DNA from: Candidatus Tepidiaquacellales bacterium OLB4/UTCHB1
GTDB lineage: Bacteria; Bacteroidota; Ignavibacteria; Tepidaquicellales; Tepidaquicellaceae
DNA length: 64,000 nucleotides
Assembly (NCBI GenBank): GCA_002050165.1
Contig: MWSW01000018.1
Span: forward strand, 1-64,000
Direction of reading: 5' to 3'
Made by a program: the position numbers and the translations under genes. The notes under the pieces are model-generated. The model was not told the origin of the DNA and made no database searches. It saw only the letters and a list, made by a program, of their open reading frames with translations. Of this stretch, positions 56,710 through 64,000 are shown one piece after another (position 1 is the stretch's first letter; every line of letters begins with the position of its first letter).

Positions 56710-57687
56710 CTATATTTCAGTGTTATGTTTCTCGTATGCTTCAATAATATCCTTAACCAATTTATGTCTCACTACATCTGATTTTTCAAAAAAGACAAAT
56801 TCGATTCCGTCAATACCGTCAAGTATTTTCTGAACCTGAACAAGTCCGGAGAGCTCGCGTTTAGGAATATCAATCTGAGTAGTATCACCTGTGATGATTG
56901 CCCTGGAGTTTGCACCGAGCCGGGTTAGAAACATTTTCATTTGGATTGTCGTAGTATTTTGAGCTTCATCAAGTATTACAAAGGAATTATTTAGAGTACG
57001 ACCGCGCATATATGCTAAAGGTACGACCTCAATAGTATTTCGTTCAAGATAAGTTTTCAATTTTTCGAACGGGATCATATCTTCAAGCGCATCGTAGAGC
57101 GGTCTGAGGTAAGGGTCAACTTTCTCTGATAAGTCACCCGGAAGGAATCCTAGATTTTCACCTGCTTCAACTGCTGGTCGGGTAAGTACAATTTTATTAA
57201 CCTGCTTTTTCTTTAGGGCTGAAACTGCAAATGCTACTGCCAGATACGTTTTCCCGGTACCGGCTGGACCAATTGCAAAAACTATGTCGTTTTCTAAACT
57301 CTTTTTGTGATAAATTAACTGGGTTCGAGTCCTGGGCTTTATGAAGTCGTTCTTTTTGAATAAAATTATATCTTTTACATCGCCAGAAGTAACATTGTAC
57401 TTTTCAAGTACACGATTATCATCTCCGGTGTCAACTAAGTTTAAAATTAATTTAACATCTTCGGTTGATATTTCTCCCTGCCTGTTGTAAAGGAACACAA
57501 GTTCATTTATTATACGCTCGATTGTTTTAACTTCCTGCTCATCTCCCTTAACGAAAAGGTTTTCTCCACGCAATACGATAGTTGAGTCAAAGCATTCTCT
57601 GATATGATTTATATTGTTATCGTTGAACCCTGCAAAATTCAGAAGATTAATTCCTTCCAATTTTATATTCAGTTCTTTTACGCTCAA
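56710..57687 (-). CDS. phoH: PhoH-family ATPase (YbeZ-like)
   Basis: A 325-residue protein. An N-terminal KH-like/accessory region (1-120) precedes the ATPase with Walker A GPAGTGKT (140-147), LTRPAVEAGE, GFLPGDLSEKVDPYLRP and Walker B VILDEAQN, then TGDTTQIDIP: the PhoH signature set. In other bacteria it works with YbeY in 16S rRNA maturation. The ybeY gene is not in the window. Start ATG at 57687. A 194-base gap separates it from the gene set downstream, with A-rich runs only. Confidence 0.92.
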   Translation of the reverse strand: MSVKELNIKLEGINLLNFAGFNDNNINHIRECFDSTIVLRGENLFVKGDEQEVKTIERIINELVFLYNRQGEISTEDVKLILNLVDTGDDNRVLEKYNVTSGDVKDIILFKKNDFIKPRTRTQLIYHKKSLENDIVFAIGPAGTGKTYLAVAFAVSALKKKQVNKIVLTRPAVEAGENLGFLPGDLSEKVDPYLRPLYDALEDMIPFEKLKTYLERNTIEVVPLAYMRGRTLNNSFVILDEAQNTTTIQMKMFLTRLGANSRAIITGDTTQIDIPKRELSGLVQVQKILDGIDGIEFVFFEKSDVVRHKLVKDIIEAYEKHNTEI

Positions 57688-57750
57688 ATTACTATTATTG
57701 ATATAGAGGTTTTGTTATTGAAATGTATAAGTAAAAAAGTAATGTATTAA

Positions 57751-57784
57751 AAAAGCCCTCACACTTTAAAAGTGCAGGGCTTTG
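57751..57784 (-). terminator. Rho-independent terminator for the LysM gene at 57823
   Basis: On the minus strand AAAGCCCT-type arms close an inner CACTTT/AAAGTG stem, followed by six T. It lies 39 bases after the LysM gene stop. It separates that unit from phoH. Confidence 0.8.
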
Positions 57785-57822
57785 AAAGAATTTACAAGGA
57801 ATTAAAAAATAAACCGACTGAA

Positions 57823-58617
57823 TTAGTTTGATTTCTTTTCAGTGCTTTCTTTCTTTTCAGTACTCTCGGTTTTCGTTGTCTTTTTAATTCTGTTTTTAGT
57901 TTTGGTGTTTCTCCAGTAAACTCTCTTCTTCAAATAGTCTTTCTTTTGAGCATCAGTGAGAGTAGGAACTTTCAGAACCTGACCGGGATAAATCAAGTTA
58001 GGATTCGGAATAGTTTTAGGAATTCTCGGAGGAGCACTTACAACACCGCTCTTGTTGGCTTCCCAAAGTGCAGGCCATAATTTCGGGTTATTATAAATGT
58101 TGCTCTTTCCGGAAATTTTCCAGAGACAGTCCCCTTTAACAACGGTGTAGTTGTTTGTAGGTGCAGGACCCCATGCATCTAACTTTTTCTTCATTGCATT
58201 GAACCTGTCCCAGAATTCAGGGAGACACCTTATTTTAGAAGCCTCGATTTCTGCAAAGGTTTTTTCTGCATCTTCTTTTGAACCGGACTTTGAGTTGATT
58301 TTCTTCTCTAAGTCGTTAAACTTGGTTCTGAAGTCAGCTACCTGAGATTTCGTTGCTCCAACAGAAGCGTAAAGATCGTTCTCGGCTTTTTCTAGTTCGT
58401 TATCTTTCTGCGCTGAACTCTTCCTTAATCCGTCAATGTCGGAATTAAGAGAATTGAGCGTCGAGGTTAAATCATTTTTCCTGACAGTTAACTCATCCAT
58501 TTGCATTTGCCATTCTTCTTCAGTCATTTCTTCTTCGTCCTGAGCAAATACGGAAGAACCTGCAACAACTGTCAAGGAGAAGGCGAGCATTAAAGCAAAT
58601 AATTTATTGAATTTCAT
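57823..58617 (-). CDS. Exported coiled-coil LysM protein, copy 1
   Basis: A 264-residue protein: signal peptide (about 1-25, ending VFAQ), an acidic helical coiled-coil region (27-150), then a LysM domain (about 156-215: YTVVKGDCLWKISG...LIYPGQVLKVP) for binding peptidoglycan, and a basic Lys/Thr/Glu tail. Residues 1-165 are identical to copy 2 (59175-59960); later residues differ (for example WKISGKSNIYNN against SKIAGMSKIYGN). It has a good ribosome site (AAAGGAGAATC). It pairs with the small lipoprotein gene 57 bases upstream; both probably tether envelope layers. Confidence 0.85.
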   Translation of the reverse strand: MKFNKLFALMLAFSLTVVAGSSVFAQDEEEMTEEEWQMQMDELTVRKNDLTSTLNSLNSDIDGLRKSSAQKDNELEKAENDLYASVGATKSQVADFRTKFNDLEKKINSKSGSKEDAEKTFAEIEASKIRCLPEFWDRFNAMKKKLDAWGPAPTNNYTVVKGDCLWKISGKSNIYNNPKLWPALWEANKSGVVSAPPRIPKTIPNPNLIYPGQVLKVPTLTDAQKKDYLKKRVYWRNTKTKNRIKKTTKTESTEKKESTEKKSN

Positions 58618-58890
58618 TTTTTAGGATTCTCCTTTTAAAATTTGTTTTTAAATTAACTTTAGCTGATTGTGAGATTACGGACATCTCTTTTTAACAGCAT
58701 CAATGTCATTGAGATACTGCCTGATCTTTGCATCTTTATCTGCAACTTGTCTTTCAAGCTGTGATTTTTCGTTTTGTTTTGCATTGACCTGAGACTGCAA
58801 TGACTCAACTTCAGCTTTCAAATCGTTAAGCTGTTGCATTTGTTCTTCGCTTACTCCACCGCCGCATCCGACTAAAAATGTAGAGCCTGC
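57961..58890. repeat. Tandem duplication, copy 1 (930 bp)
   Basis: This block recurs at 59304-60233 (same strand, offset 1,343 bp, no gaps). The part from about 58117 on is nearly identical; a short patch in the LysM region (about 58050-58115) has diverged. Flanking signal-peptide and tail regions differ between copies. Confidence 0.9.
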
Positions 58891-58941
58891 AAATAGAACG
58901 GTCATGAGTAATGCCATGAACATGTTTTTGGACTTTGCCAT
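58675..58941 (-). CDS. Small coiled-coil lipoprotein, copy 1
   Basis: An 88-residue protein from ATG 58941: signal peptide with lipobox LVGC (Cys 26), a Gly-rich start and one long helix of leucine/glutamine heptads (about 31-80, coiled coil), ending KKRCP. The pattern recalls Lpp/Braun-type lipoproteins, so it likely forms a helical trimer between outer membrane and peptidoglycan. The strong ribosome binding site CCAGGAGG is present. The mature sequence is identical to copy 2, while the signal peptides differ. The penultimate Cys could make a disulfide. Confidence 0.85.
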   Translation of the reverse strand: MAKSKNMFMALLMTVLFAGSTFLVGCGGGVSEEQMQQLNDLKAEVESLQSQVNAKQNEKSQLERQVADKDAKIRQYLNDIDAVKKRCP

Positions 58942-59121
58942 TTGAATACCTCCTGGTTTTTGGCTTTTAGTTTTTAAAATGTTGGTGTATTTAATACAAT
59001 ACAAATTTAGGATTATCTAATTTGGTAGTCAAGTCTATTCTCAAAAAGTGGACAATGTTTTATGTTAAATTTTCGTTAATTAACCTGGATTCATTTATAG
59101 TGTATAAAAAATAGGACAAAA

Positions 59122-59149
59122 AAAACCTCCGTTTGAATGCGGAGGTTTT
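59122..59149 (-). terminator. Rho-independent terminator of the second LysM module
   Basis: On the minus strand AAAACCTCCG pairs with CGGAGGTTTT around an eight-base loop, then eight T. It ends the transcript of the 59175-60284 pair. Confidence 0.85.
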
Positions 59150-59174
59150 CCAAAAATGTAATACTTTTAAATTC

Positions 59175-59960
59175 TTAATTTGTTGTTTCGGTTTTCTTAG
59201 GTGTTTCAGTCTTCTTCATCCTTTTAGTTTTGACAGTCCCTCGTTTCCAGTTTCTCCAGTTAACTTTTTTCTTCAGGGTTTCCTCTTTTTGTTGTGAAGT
59301 GAGAGTAGGAACTTTCAGAACCTGACCGGGATAAATCAAGTTAGGATTCGGAATAGTTTTAGGAATTCTCGGAGGAGCACTTACAACACCGCCCTTGTTG
59401 GCTTCCCAAAGTGCAGGCCATAATTTCATATTACCGTAAATTTTGCTCATACCAGCAATTTTTGATAAGCAGTCCCCTTTAACAACAGTGTAGTTGTTTG
59501 TAGGTGCAGGACCCCATGCATCTAACTTTTTCTTCATTGCATTGAACCTGTCCCAGAATTCAGGGAGACACCTTATTTTAGAAGCTTCGATTTCTGCAAA
59601 GGTTTTTTCTGCATCTTCTTTTGAACCGGACTTCGAGTTGATTTTCTTCTCTAAGTCGTTAAACTTGGTTCTGAAGTCAGCTACCTGAGATTTCGTTGCT
59701 CCAACAGAAGCGTAAAGATCGTTCTCGGCTTTTTCTAGTTCGTTATCTTTCTGCGCTGAACTCTTCCTTAATCCGTCAATGTCGGAATTAAGAGAATTGA
59801 GCGTCGAGGTTAAATCGTTTTTCCTGACAGTTAACTCATCCATTTGCATTTGCCATTCTTCTTCAGTCATTTCTTCTTCGTCCTGAGCAAATACAGAAGA
59901 ACCTGCAACAACTGTCAAGGAGAAAGCGAGCATTAAAGCAAATAATTTATTGAATTTCAT
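59175..59960 (-). CDS. Exported coiled-coil LysM protein, copy 2
   Basis: A 261-residue paralogue of 57823-58617. The first 165 residues, including signal peptide and coiled coil, are identical; from the LysM loop on the sequences drift (SKIAGMSKIYGNMKLW), then rejoin at GVVSAPPRIPKTI and IYPGQVLKVPTL, and differ again in the basic tail. Such a mosaic suggests recent duplication with gene conversion of the N-terminal part. The LysM domain should bind peptidoglycan. It follows the lipoprotein copy 2 by 57 bases. Confidence 0.85.
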   Translation of the reverse strand: MKFNKLFALMLAFSLTVVAGSSVFAQDEEEMTEEEWQMQMDELTVRKNDLTSTLNSLNSDIDGLRKSSAQKDNELEKAENDLYASVGATKSQVADFRTKFNDLEKKINSKSGSKEDAEKTFAEIEASKIRCLPEFWDRFNAMKKKLDAWGPAPTNNYTVVKGDCLSKIAGMSKIYGNMKLWPALWEANKGGVVSAPPRIPKTIPNPNLIYPGQVLKVPTLTSQQKEETLKKKVNWRNWKRGTVKTKRMKKTETPKKTETTN

Positions 59961-60233
59961 TTTTTAGGATTCTCCTTTTAAAATTTGTTTTTAAATTAAC
60001 TTTAGCTGATTGTGAGATTACGGACATCTCTTTTTAACAGCATCAATGTCATTGAGATACTGCCTGATCTTTGCATCTTTATCTGCAACTTGTCTTTCAA
60101 GCTGTGATTTTTCGTTTTGTTTTGCATTGACCTGAGACTGCAATGACTCAACTTCAGCTTTCAAATCGTTAAGCTGTTGCATTTGTTCTTCGCTTACTCC
60201 ACCGCCGCATCCGACCAAAAATGTAGAGCCTGC
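59304..60233. repeat. Tandem duplication, copy 2 (930 bp)
   Basis: Second copy of the block at 57961-58890, in the same order and orientation (lipoprotein then LysM gene on the minus strand). Differences are few and clustered in the LysM loop. Confidence 0.9.
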
Positions 60234-60284
60234 GAGCATTAGAGCCATAAATAACGCGAGTGAAACGGACTTCAAATTTTTCAT
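60018..60284 (-). CDS. Small coiled-coil lipoprotein, copy 2
   Basis: An 88-residue protein from ATG 60284. The signal peptide (MKNLKSVSLALFMALM) differs from copy 1, but from LAGSTFLVGC/FAGSTFLVGC on the lipobox and the whole mature helix are identical to copy 1. RBS AAAGGAG precedes it. It opens the second module; the LysM gene copy 2 follows. Either copy is the ancestral one; nothing in sequence decides. Confidence 0.85.
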   Translation of the reverse strand: MKNLKSVSLALFMALMLAGSTFLVGCGGGVSEEQMQQLNDLKAEVESLQSQVNAKQNEKSQLERQVADKDAKIRQYLNDIDAVKKRCP

Positions 60285-60360
60285 TTAATTTTCTCCTTTT
60301 TATTTTAGGTTCCCGTAATTTAATAAAAATATATTGTAATATTTACTGAATTTTTAAATC

Positions 60361-61923
60361 TCATTCCCACTCTATTGTTGCAGGTGGTTTTGAGCTAACG
60401 TCGTAAACGACGCGGTTTACACCTCGTACACTATTAATGATTGCATTTGACACGGTTGTAAGAAAAGTCTTATTAAAATCAAAGAAATCTGCAGTCATAC
60501 CATCTTTCGAAGTAACCGCACGGAGTGCAACCACGTTCTCATAAGTCCGTTCATCTCCCATCACCCCCACAGTTTGTATTGGTAACAGAATAGAAAATGC
60601 CTGCCATATCCTTTTATATAATCCGGTTTCACGAAGAAGCCCCATATAAATGTCATCAACCTCTTTTAATATTTTCAAACGTTCGGCTGTCACATTGCCA
60701 ATGATTCTTATTGCTAATCCCGGTCCCGGAAACGGATGCCTCATGACGAAGTAATCCGGAATACCAAGTTTCTTTCCGATTTCCCTTACTTCATCTTTAA
60801 AGAGTTCTCTGAAGGGTTCTATTAATTTTAGATTCATATCCATTGGTAAACCGCCTACATTGTGATGAGTTTTGATAGTAGCAGAGGGACCTTTGAACGA
60901 TACGGATTCAATTACATCAGGGTATAGTGTCCCCTGAACGAGATATTCAACATTTTTAAACTTTCTTGCCTCTCTTTCAAAAATTTCAATGAAAGTATTA
61001 CCGATAATTTTCCGTTTCATTTCCGGCTCTGATATCCTTTTAAGCCTGCGAAGGAATACGGAAGATGCGTTTACCAATTTTACATTTAAATTGAAATGTT
61101 CTTTGAATAACTTCAGTAACTTTTCACTTTCATTTTTCCTCATTAAACCGGTATCAATATGGATGCAGATTAGTCTGTTACCAATGGCTTTTTGAACCAG
61201 TACGGCTGCAACTGAAGAATCAACACCACCACTTAAGGCGCATATTACTTTACCTGTCCCGGTTTCCGCGCGGATGGATTGAACCTGTCCTTTTATAAAG
61301 TTACCTGTTTTAAACAGATTTTTAATTTTACATATTTCAAATGCAAAGTTTCCGATAATTTTCTTCCCGAACTCTGTGTGGTTTACCTCCGGATGAAACT
61401 GAACAGCGTAAAGCCTCAGATCTTCATCTGAGAAGCTGCTCAAATTTTCATTTGAGCTCACTGATGTTATCGAGAAACCTTTTGGTAAAGATTTAACCGA
61501 ATCACCGTGGCTCATCCAAACCTTTAGTGATTTTGGGACATTCTTAAATAGTTTGTCTCGTTTTAAAATCCTGATATTTGTAAGTCCGTATTCCCTGATT
61601 AAGGCAGGTTTAACCGTCCCACCGGAAAGTTTTGAGATTAACTGCAACCCGTAACAAATTCCAAGAACGGGAATTTTTCTTGTTATTAAATTTTTCAGTA
61701 AAGACGCATTAGGAATAGGTGCGTTTTTATCCATTACGCTGGAAGGTCCTCCGGATAATACAACACCTTTAAGGTTATACTCACTTGTCGGGTTCAGAAG
61801 GGGTGAAATATCTTTTGTGAACGGATATATCTGGCAAAACACTTTCATTTCGCGAAGCCTTCGCGCAATGAGTTGTGTATATTGTGAACCGAAATCTAAA
61901 ATTACGATTAAATCAGTTTTCAT
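60361..61923 (-). CDS. guaA: GMP synthase (glutamine-hydrolysing)
   Basis: A 520-residue enzyme, the family length. Class I glutamine amidotransferase domain (1-200): GGPSSVMD, the catalytic Cys in GICYGLQLI, and FHPEVNHTE. ATP-pyrophosphatase domain: LSGGVDSSVAA loop. The C-terminal dimer domain ends with SSKPPATIEWE, conserved in GuaA. It converts XMP to GMP. Its first 11 bases overlap the end of the kinase gene at 61913. No purine riboswitch is seen before the pair. Confidence 0.97.
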   Translation of the reverse strand: MKTDLIVILDFGSQYTQLIARRLREMKVFCQIYPFTKDISPLLNPTSEYNLKGVVLSGGPSSVMDKNAPIPNASLLKNLITRKIPVLGICYGLQLISKLSGGTVKPALIREYGLTNIRILKRDKLFKNVPKSLKVWMSHGDSVKSLPKGFSITSVSSNENLSSFSDEDLRLYAVQFHPEVNHTEFGKKIIGNFAFEICKIKNLFKTGNFIKGQVQSIRAETGTGKVICALSGGVDSSVAAVLVQKAIGNRLICIHIDTGLMRKNESEKLLKLFKEHFNLNVKLVNASSVFLRRLKRISEPEMKRKIIGNTFIEIFEREARKFKNVEYLVQGTLYPDVIESVSFKGPSATIKTHHNVGGLPMDMNLKLIEPFRELFKDEVREIGKKLGIPDYFVMRHPFPGPGLAIRIIGNVTAERLKILKEVDDIYMGLLRETGLYKRIWQAFSILLPIQTVGVMGDERTYENVVALRAVTSKDGMTADFFDFNKTFLTTVSNAIINSVRGVNRVVYDVSSKPPATIEWE

Positions 61924-62860
61924 TATAATTCATATCGTTGAAATATTTTTTTGCTAATTGAAGTCCTCCAAAAGCAGGTGAATTGTAATTTTTGAGAATA
62001 TTAATTTTTCTTCCAAAGAGTTTTTTGATTTTTTTTCTGACTTTACGCGAGTAAAGATTATCGTTGCAGATAAGAGAGCCAACAAATACGAGATCAAGTG
62101 GTTTCTTTCTGCCGGTTGATTCGAAAAAGTCTGATATGTGTTTTACTAAATCATCGGAAGCGGAATCGAGAATTTTTAAGGAAGTGTTGTCTTTTTCTCC
62201 CGCACATTTTAATACTATCATCGCAATTTCCTGTATAGGAAAATTCCAGTCGAATGTATGACCAATGATATTAGAGGGGTTAAGACCGGTTTCCGATAAA
62301 ATTTTCTTACACAAAAGCGATCTTGAGTCCGGTTCAGGTTGAATGTCAAATTCGCGGACGATGTGCCTTAATGCTTCTTTTCCTATCCAATATCCGCTCC
62401 CCTGATCTCCGAGAATTTTACCCCAACCACCTATCCGGTGAAGCTTGCCGTCATGTATTGCATACAGTACAGAACCTGTTCCGGCTATTAAAATTGCACC
62501 GTCATTATTCCCGAACGCACCATAAATGGCAATCATTGCGTCCGTTTCAATTGCGATTTTTTTAATCCCCAGATATTTTGAAAGTGAATTTTTTAAAGCG
62601 ACTTTATCCTGTCGCCGCCGTGCCCCTGCAATGCCGATACATATTCCAAGGCATTTGTTGATGTCAATGTCTTGCTGGTTTAGAAATGTTTTAAGGTTTC
62701 TGTTAAAGTCTTTCGAAAAACTTTTAGCCCCGTGAAGTGAATAATGTATTGACGGGAAAACGTGATTTACCTTTTCACCTGAGACACGCTCAATTAATAT
62801 TTCACATTTGGTCCCTCCAGAATCCGCACCGATATAAAAATTTTCACTGTTTTTCTTCAT
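61913..62860 (-). CDS. N-acetylglucosamine kinase-like (BadF/BadG/BcrA/BcrD ATPase family)
   Basis: A 315-residue ASKHA-fold kinase. Phosphate loop IGADSGGTKCEILI near the start, GICIGIAGARR, the adenosine motif LIAGTGSVLY and GGWGKILGDQGSGYWIGKEAL are typical of eukaryote-type N-acetylglucosamine kinases found in Bacteroidota. It probably phosphorylates N-acetylglucosamine or a related amino sugar from peptidoglycan turnover. There is no Cys-rich iron-sulfur domain, so it is not an activator of a 2-hydroxyacyl dehydratase. It overlaps guaA by 11 bases. Confidence 0.82.
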   Translation of the reverse strand: MKKNSENFYIGADSGGTKCEILIERVSGEKVNHVFPSIHYSLHGAKSFSKDFNRNLKTFLNQQDIDINKCLGICIGIAGARRRQDKVALKNSLSKYLGIKKIAIETDAMIAIYGAFGNNDGAILIAGTGSVLYAIHDGKLHRIGGWGKILGDQGSGYWIGKEALRHIVREFDIQPEPDSRSLLCKKILSETGLNPSNIIGHTFDWNFPIQEIAMIVLKCAGEKDNTSLKILDSASDDLVKHISDFFESTGRKKPLDLVFVGSLICNDNLYSRKVRKKIKKLFGRKINILKNYNSPAFGGLQLAKKYFNDMNYNEN

Positions 62861-62986
62861 TATGTAATTTATCTATCATTCGATTTAATATAAATTGAAT
62901 TAATCTTGATTGCCTGAAGAAAAATAAGCCAAGTTCCATTTTAAGGCACTTGCAATTATAAATGAACACTTCTATATTTACTTGCC

Positions 62987-63412
62987 ATGAAAAATAGTTT
63001 ACTTCTTAAACATTCGTTAATTATTATCATCCTGTTGCTATCAGGTATAGCCGTTGCAGGCCTTACAATTGAATATTTTACTGGTCGAACCAATAATAAC
63101 GGAATTTTAATAGAGTGGAAAACGGGACAGGAAGGAAACACTACAAGTTTCGAAATACAACGTAGCGTTTCAAATCCGGACAATTTTATCTACATCGCTA
63201 CGGTGAATGCGCAGGGTACTAATTCATATTACACCTATCAGGATAATTCAGTTGACCACAACACTAACACTCAATCGAATTCTGTATATTACTACCGTTT
63301 GAAGTGTTTACAGTCAAATGGGTCTTACTCTTACAGTAATATTATAACCGTAATGCACTCAGTTTCCGGAATCAGAAGCACCTGGGGCAGTATCAAGGCA
63401 ATCTTCAGGTAA
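62987..63412 (+). CDS. Secreted small beta-sandwich protein
   Basis: A 141-residue protein with a signal peptide (about 1-25). The mature part resembles a fibronectin III-like or T9SS-accessory module: IEYFTGRTNNNGILIEWKTG, FEIQRSVSNPDNFIYIATV, and YYYRLKCLQSNGSYSYSNII, as often seen before C-terminal sorting domains in Bacteroidota surface proteins. Here the protein stops after that module, with no sorting domain. It may be a truncated relative of such a surface protein or a free module. Confidence 0.6.
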   Translation: MKNSLLLKHSLIIIILLLSGIAVAGLTIEYFTGRTNNNGILIEWKTGQEGNTTSFEIQRSVSNPDNFIYIATVNAQGTNSYYTYQDNSVDHNTNTQSNSVYYYRLKCLQSNGSYSYSNIITVMHSVSGIRSTWGSIKAIFR

Positions 63413-63497
63413 TAATTCAAAACCACATTCATGAAAAATTTTAATTCTTTTAGTTTAATTTTTTTAATCAACTCACAAATTAAACCGGAGGAATAAA

Positions 63498-63869
63498 ATG
63501 TCTGAAAGAAATTTACAGTTTACACCTGAGGAAATTGAAAGCGGTAAAACCATGGGTATTCTTGCATGGATTATCTTTTTAATACCATTGTTTGCTGCAC
63601 GCGACCAAAGGTATGCAATGTTTCAAACAGAGCAGGCAATAATTCTCGCAATTGTTGGTTTTGTCGTTTACCTTGGTATTTGGATTTTAACGTTTATTGT
63701 CGGCCAGATTAGTAGCGGCATCGCTTGTTTAATCTCGGTGCTTTCGTTCTTACCTTGGGTACTTTATTTAGTGCTATGGATTATCGGCTTGTTAGGTGCG
63801 ATTCAAGGTAAAACCAAACCATTGCCTGTAATAGGTCAATACGGTGAAAAGTTAAACCTGGTAAAATAA
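63498..63869 (+). CDS. DUF4870-like membrane protein
   Basis: A 123-residue protein with a strong ribosome site (CCGGAGG, 8 bases before the ATG). Three membrane helices (about 20-33, 48-70 and 75-100) and the pattern ILAWIIFLIPLFAARDQRYAMFQTEQAIIL then LIGA-type end match the DUF4870/Tic20-like family of small membrane proteins. Function unknown. The next gene is a paralogue 14 bases downstream. Confidence 0.72.
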   Translation: MSERNLQFTPEEIESGKTMGILAWIIFLIPLFAARDQRYAMFQTEQAIILAIVGFVVYLGIWILTFIVGQISSGIACLISVLSFLPWVLYLVLWIIGLLGAIQGKTKPLPVIGQYGEKLNLVK

Positions 63870-63883
63870 AAAACTGAAATAAA

Positions 63884-64000
63884 ATGGCAGAAGACACTAG
63901 AAATTTAAATATTGAGCCTGAAGAAATTGAAGCAGGTAAAACTATGGCATTTGTGGCATACCTGGTTTTTTTCATTCCGTTTCTAATGGAAGATATGAGA
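63884..64000 (+). CDS. DUF4870-like membrane protein, paralogue, cut by the window end
   Basis: The first 39 residues are visible from ATG 63884. The start NLNIEPEEIEAGKTMAFVAYL parallels NLQFTPEEIESGKTMGILAWI of the gene before it, so the two are tandem paralogues. The rest lies beyond the window. Confidence 0.65.
   Translation, partial: MAEDTRNLNIEPEEIEAGKTMAFVAYLVFFIPFLMEDMR

Noticed and set aside
57961-60233. Duplicated block as an insertion sequence
   Set aside because: No transposase, terminal inverted repeats or target duplication; both copies contain ordinary envelope genes.
1-64000. CRISPR arrays, rRNA genes and riboswitches
   Set aside because: No regularly spaced short repeats, no rRNA sequence and no recognisable riboswitch core were found on reading the intergenic regions.

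Overview
The window is a piece of a low-GC Gram-negative chromosome, most likely from the Bacteroidota/Chlorobiota/Ignavibacteriota lineage (Ignavibacteria or Kapabacteria-like). The pointers are a type IX secretion C-terminal sorting domain with the NFPNPFNP signature (12081-14039), an alternative complex III respiratory operon, lipopolysaccharide genes (kdsA, a gmhB-like gene), one Bacteroidota-type promoter, and several outer-membrane barrel proteins. No taxonomic marker gene (16S rRNA, ribosomal proteins) is present, so this is an inference.

Positions 1-8860 form an accessory defence island. All its genes are on the minus strand. A broken tyrosine recombinase (7430-8023) heads a row of separate modules: an AbiTii-domain protein, a HindIII-family restriction endonuclease with its methyltransferase, and a large SF1 helicase-phospholipase D-zinc finger protein that resembles Mokosh type II. 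Imperfect inverted repeats lie between the modules and behave, by position, like integron attC sites. A 470-bp direct repeat (1-470 and 7894-8363) carrying the same broken recombinase brackets the set.

Positions 9197-18200 hold housekeeping and cell-envelope genes (a TrmH-type RNA methyltransferase, kdsA, a DUF4159 protein, a T9SS-type secreted FG-GAP protein), a seven-PAS sensor histidine kinase and a tRNA-Phe gene. Positions 18243-23030 are a copper/heavy-metal cluster: an AraC-type regulator with a CxxC N-terminus, a Cys-rich exported protein, an exported HMA protein, a double-YHS protein and a CopA-type ATPase.

Positions 23241-38961 are one long respiratory cluster: alternative complex III (actA, a small membrane protein, actB, actC, an actD-actE fusion, actF), a membrane cytochrome c, a Sco copper chaperone, an A2-type heme-copper oxidase (subunits I, III, IV, II), heme o synthase, and a polytopic membrane protein fused to cytochrome c. 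Together they would oxidise menaquinol and pass electrons through cytochrome c to oxygen.

Positions 39024-52857 hold metabolic and information genes (Sir2, glycogen synthase, gmhB-like, glyA, tatC, a polyprenyl synthase, a TrmH-type methyltransferase, dinG-like, rsmB) plus a small degraded locus with a four-helix-bundle protein and a restriction-modification gene fragment. Positions 52906-57687 hold a minus-strand set of a four-TM protein, a GldM-like membrane-anchored protein and an outer-membrane protein, which I read as a possible proton-driven envelope motor, followed upstream by phoH. Positions 57823-60284 contain a two-gene lipoprotein/LysM module duplicated in tandem. The window ends with guaA, an N-acetylglucosamine kinase-like gene, a secreted protein and two DUF4870-like membrane proteins, the last cut off by the window end.
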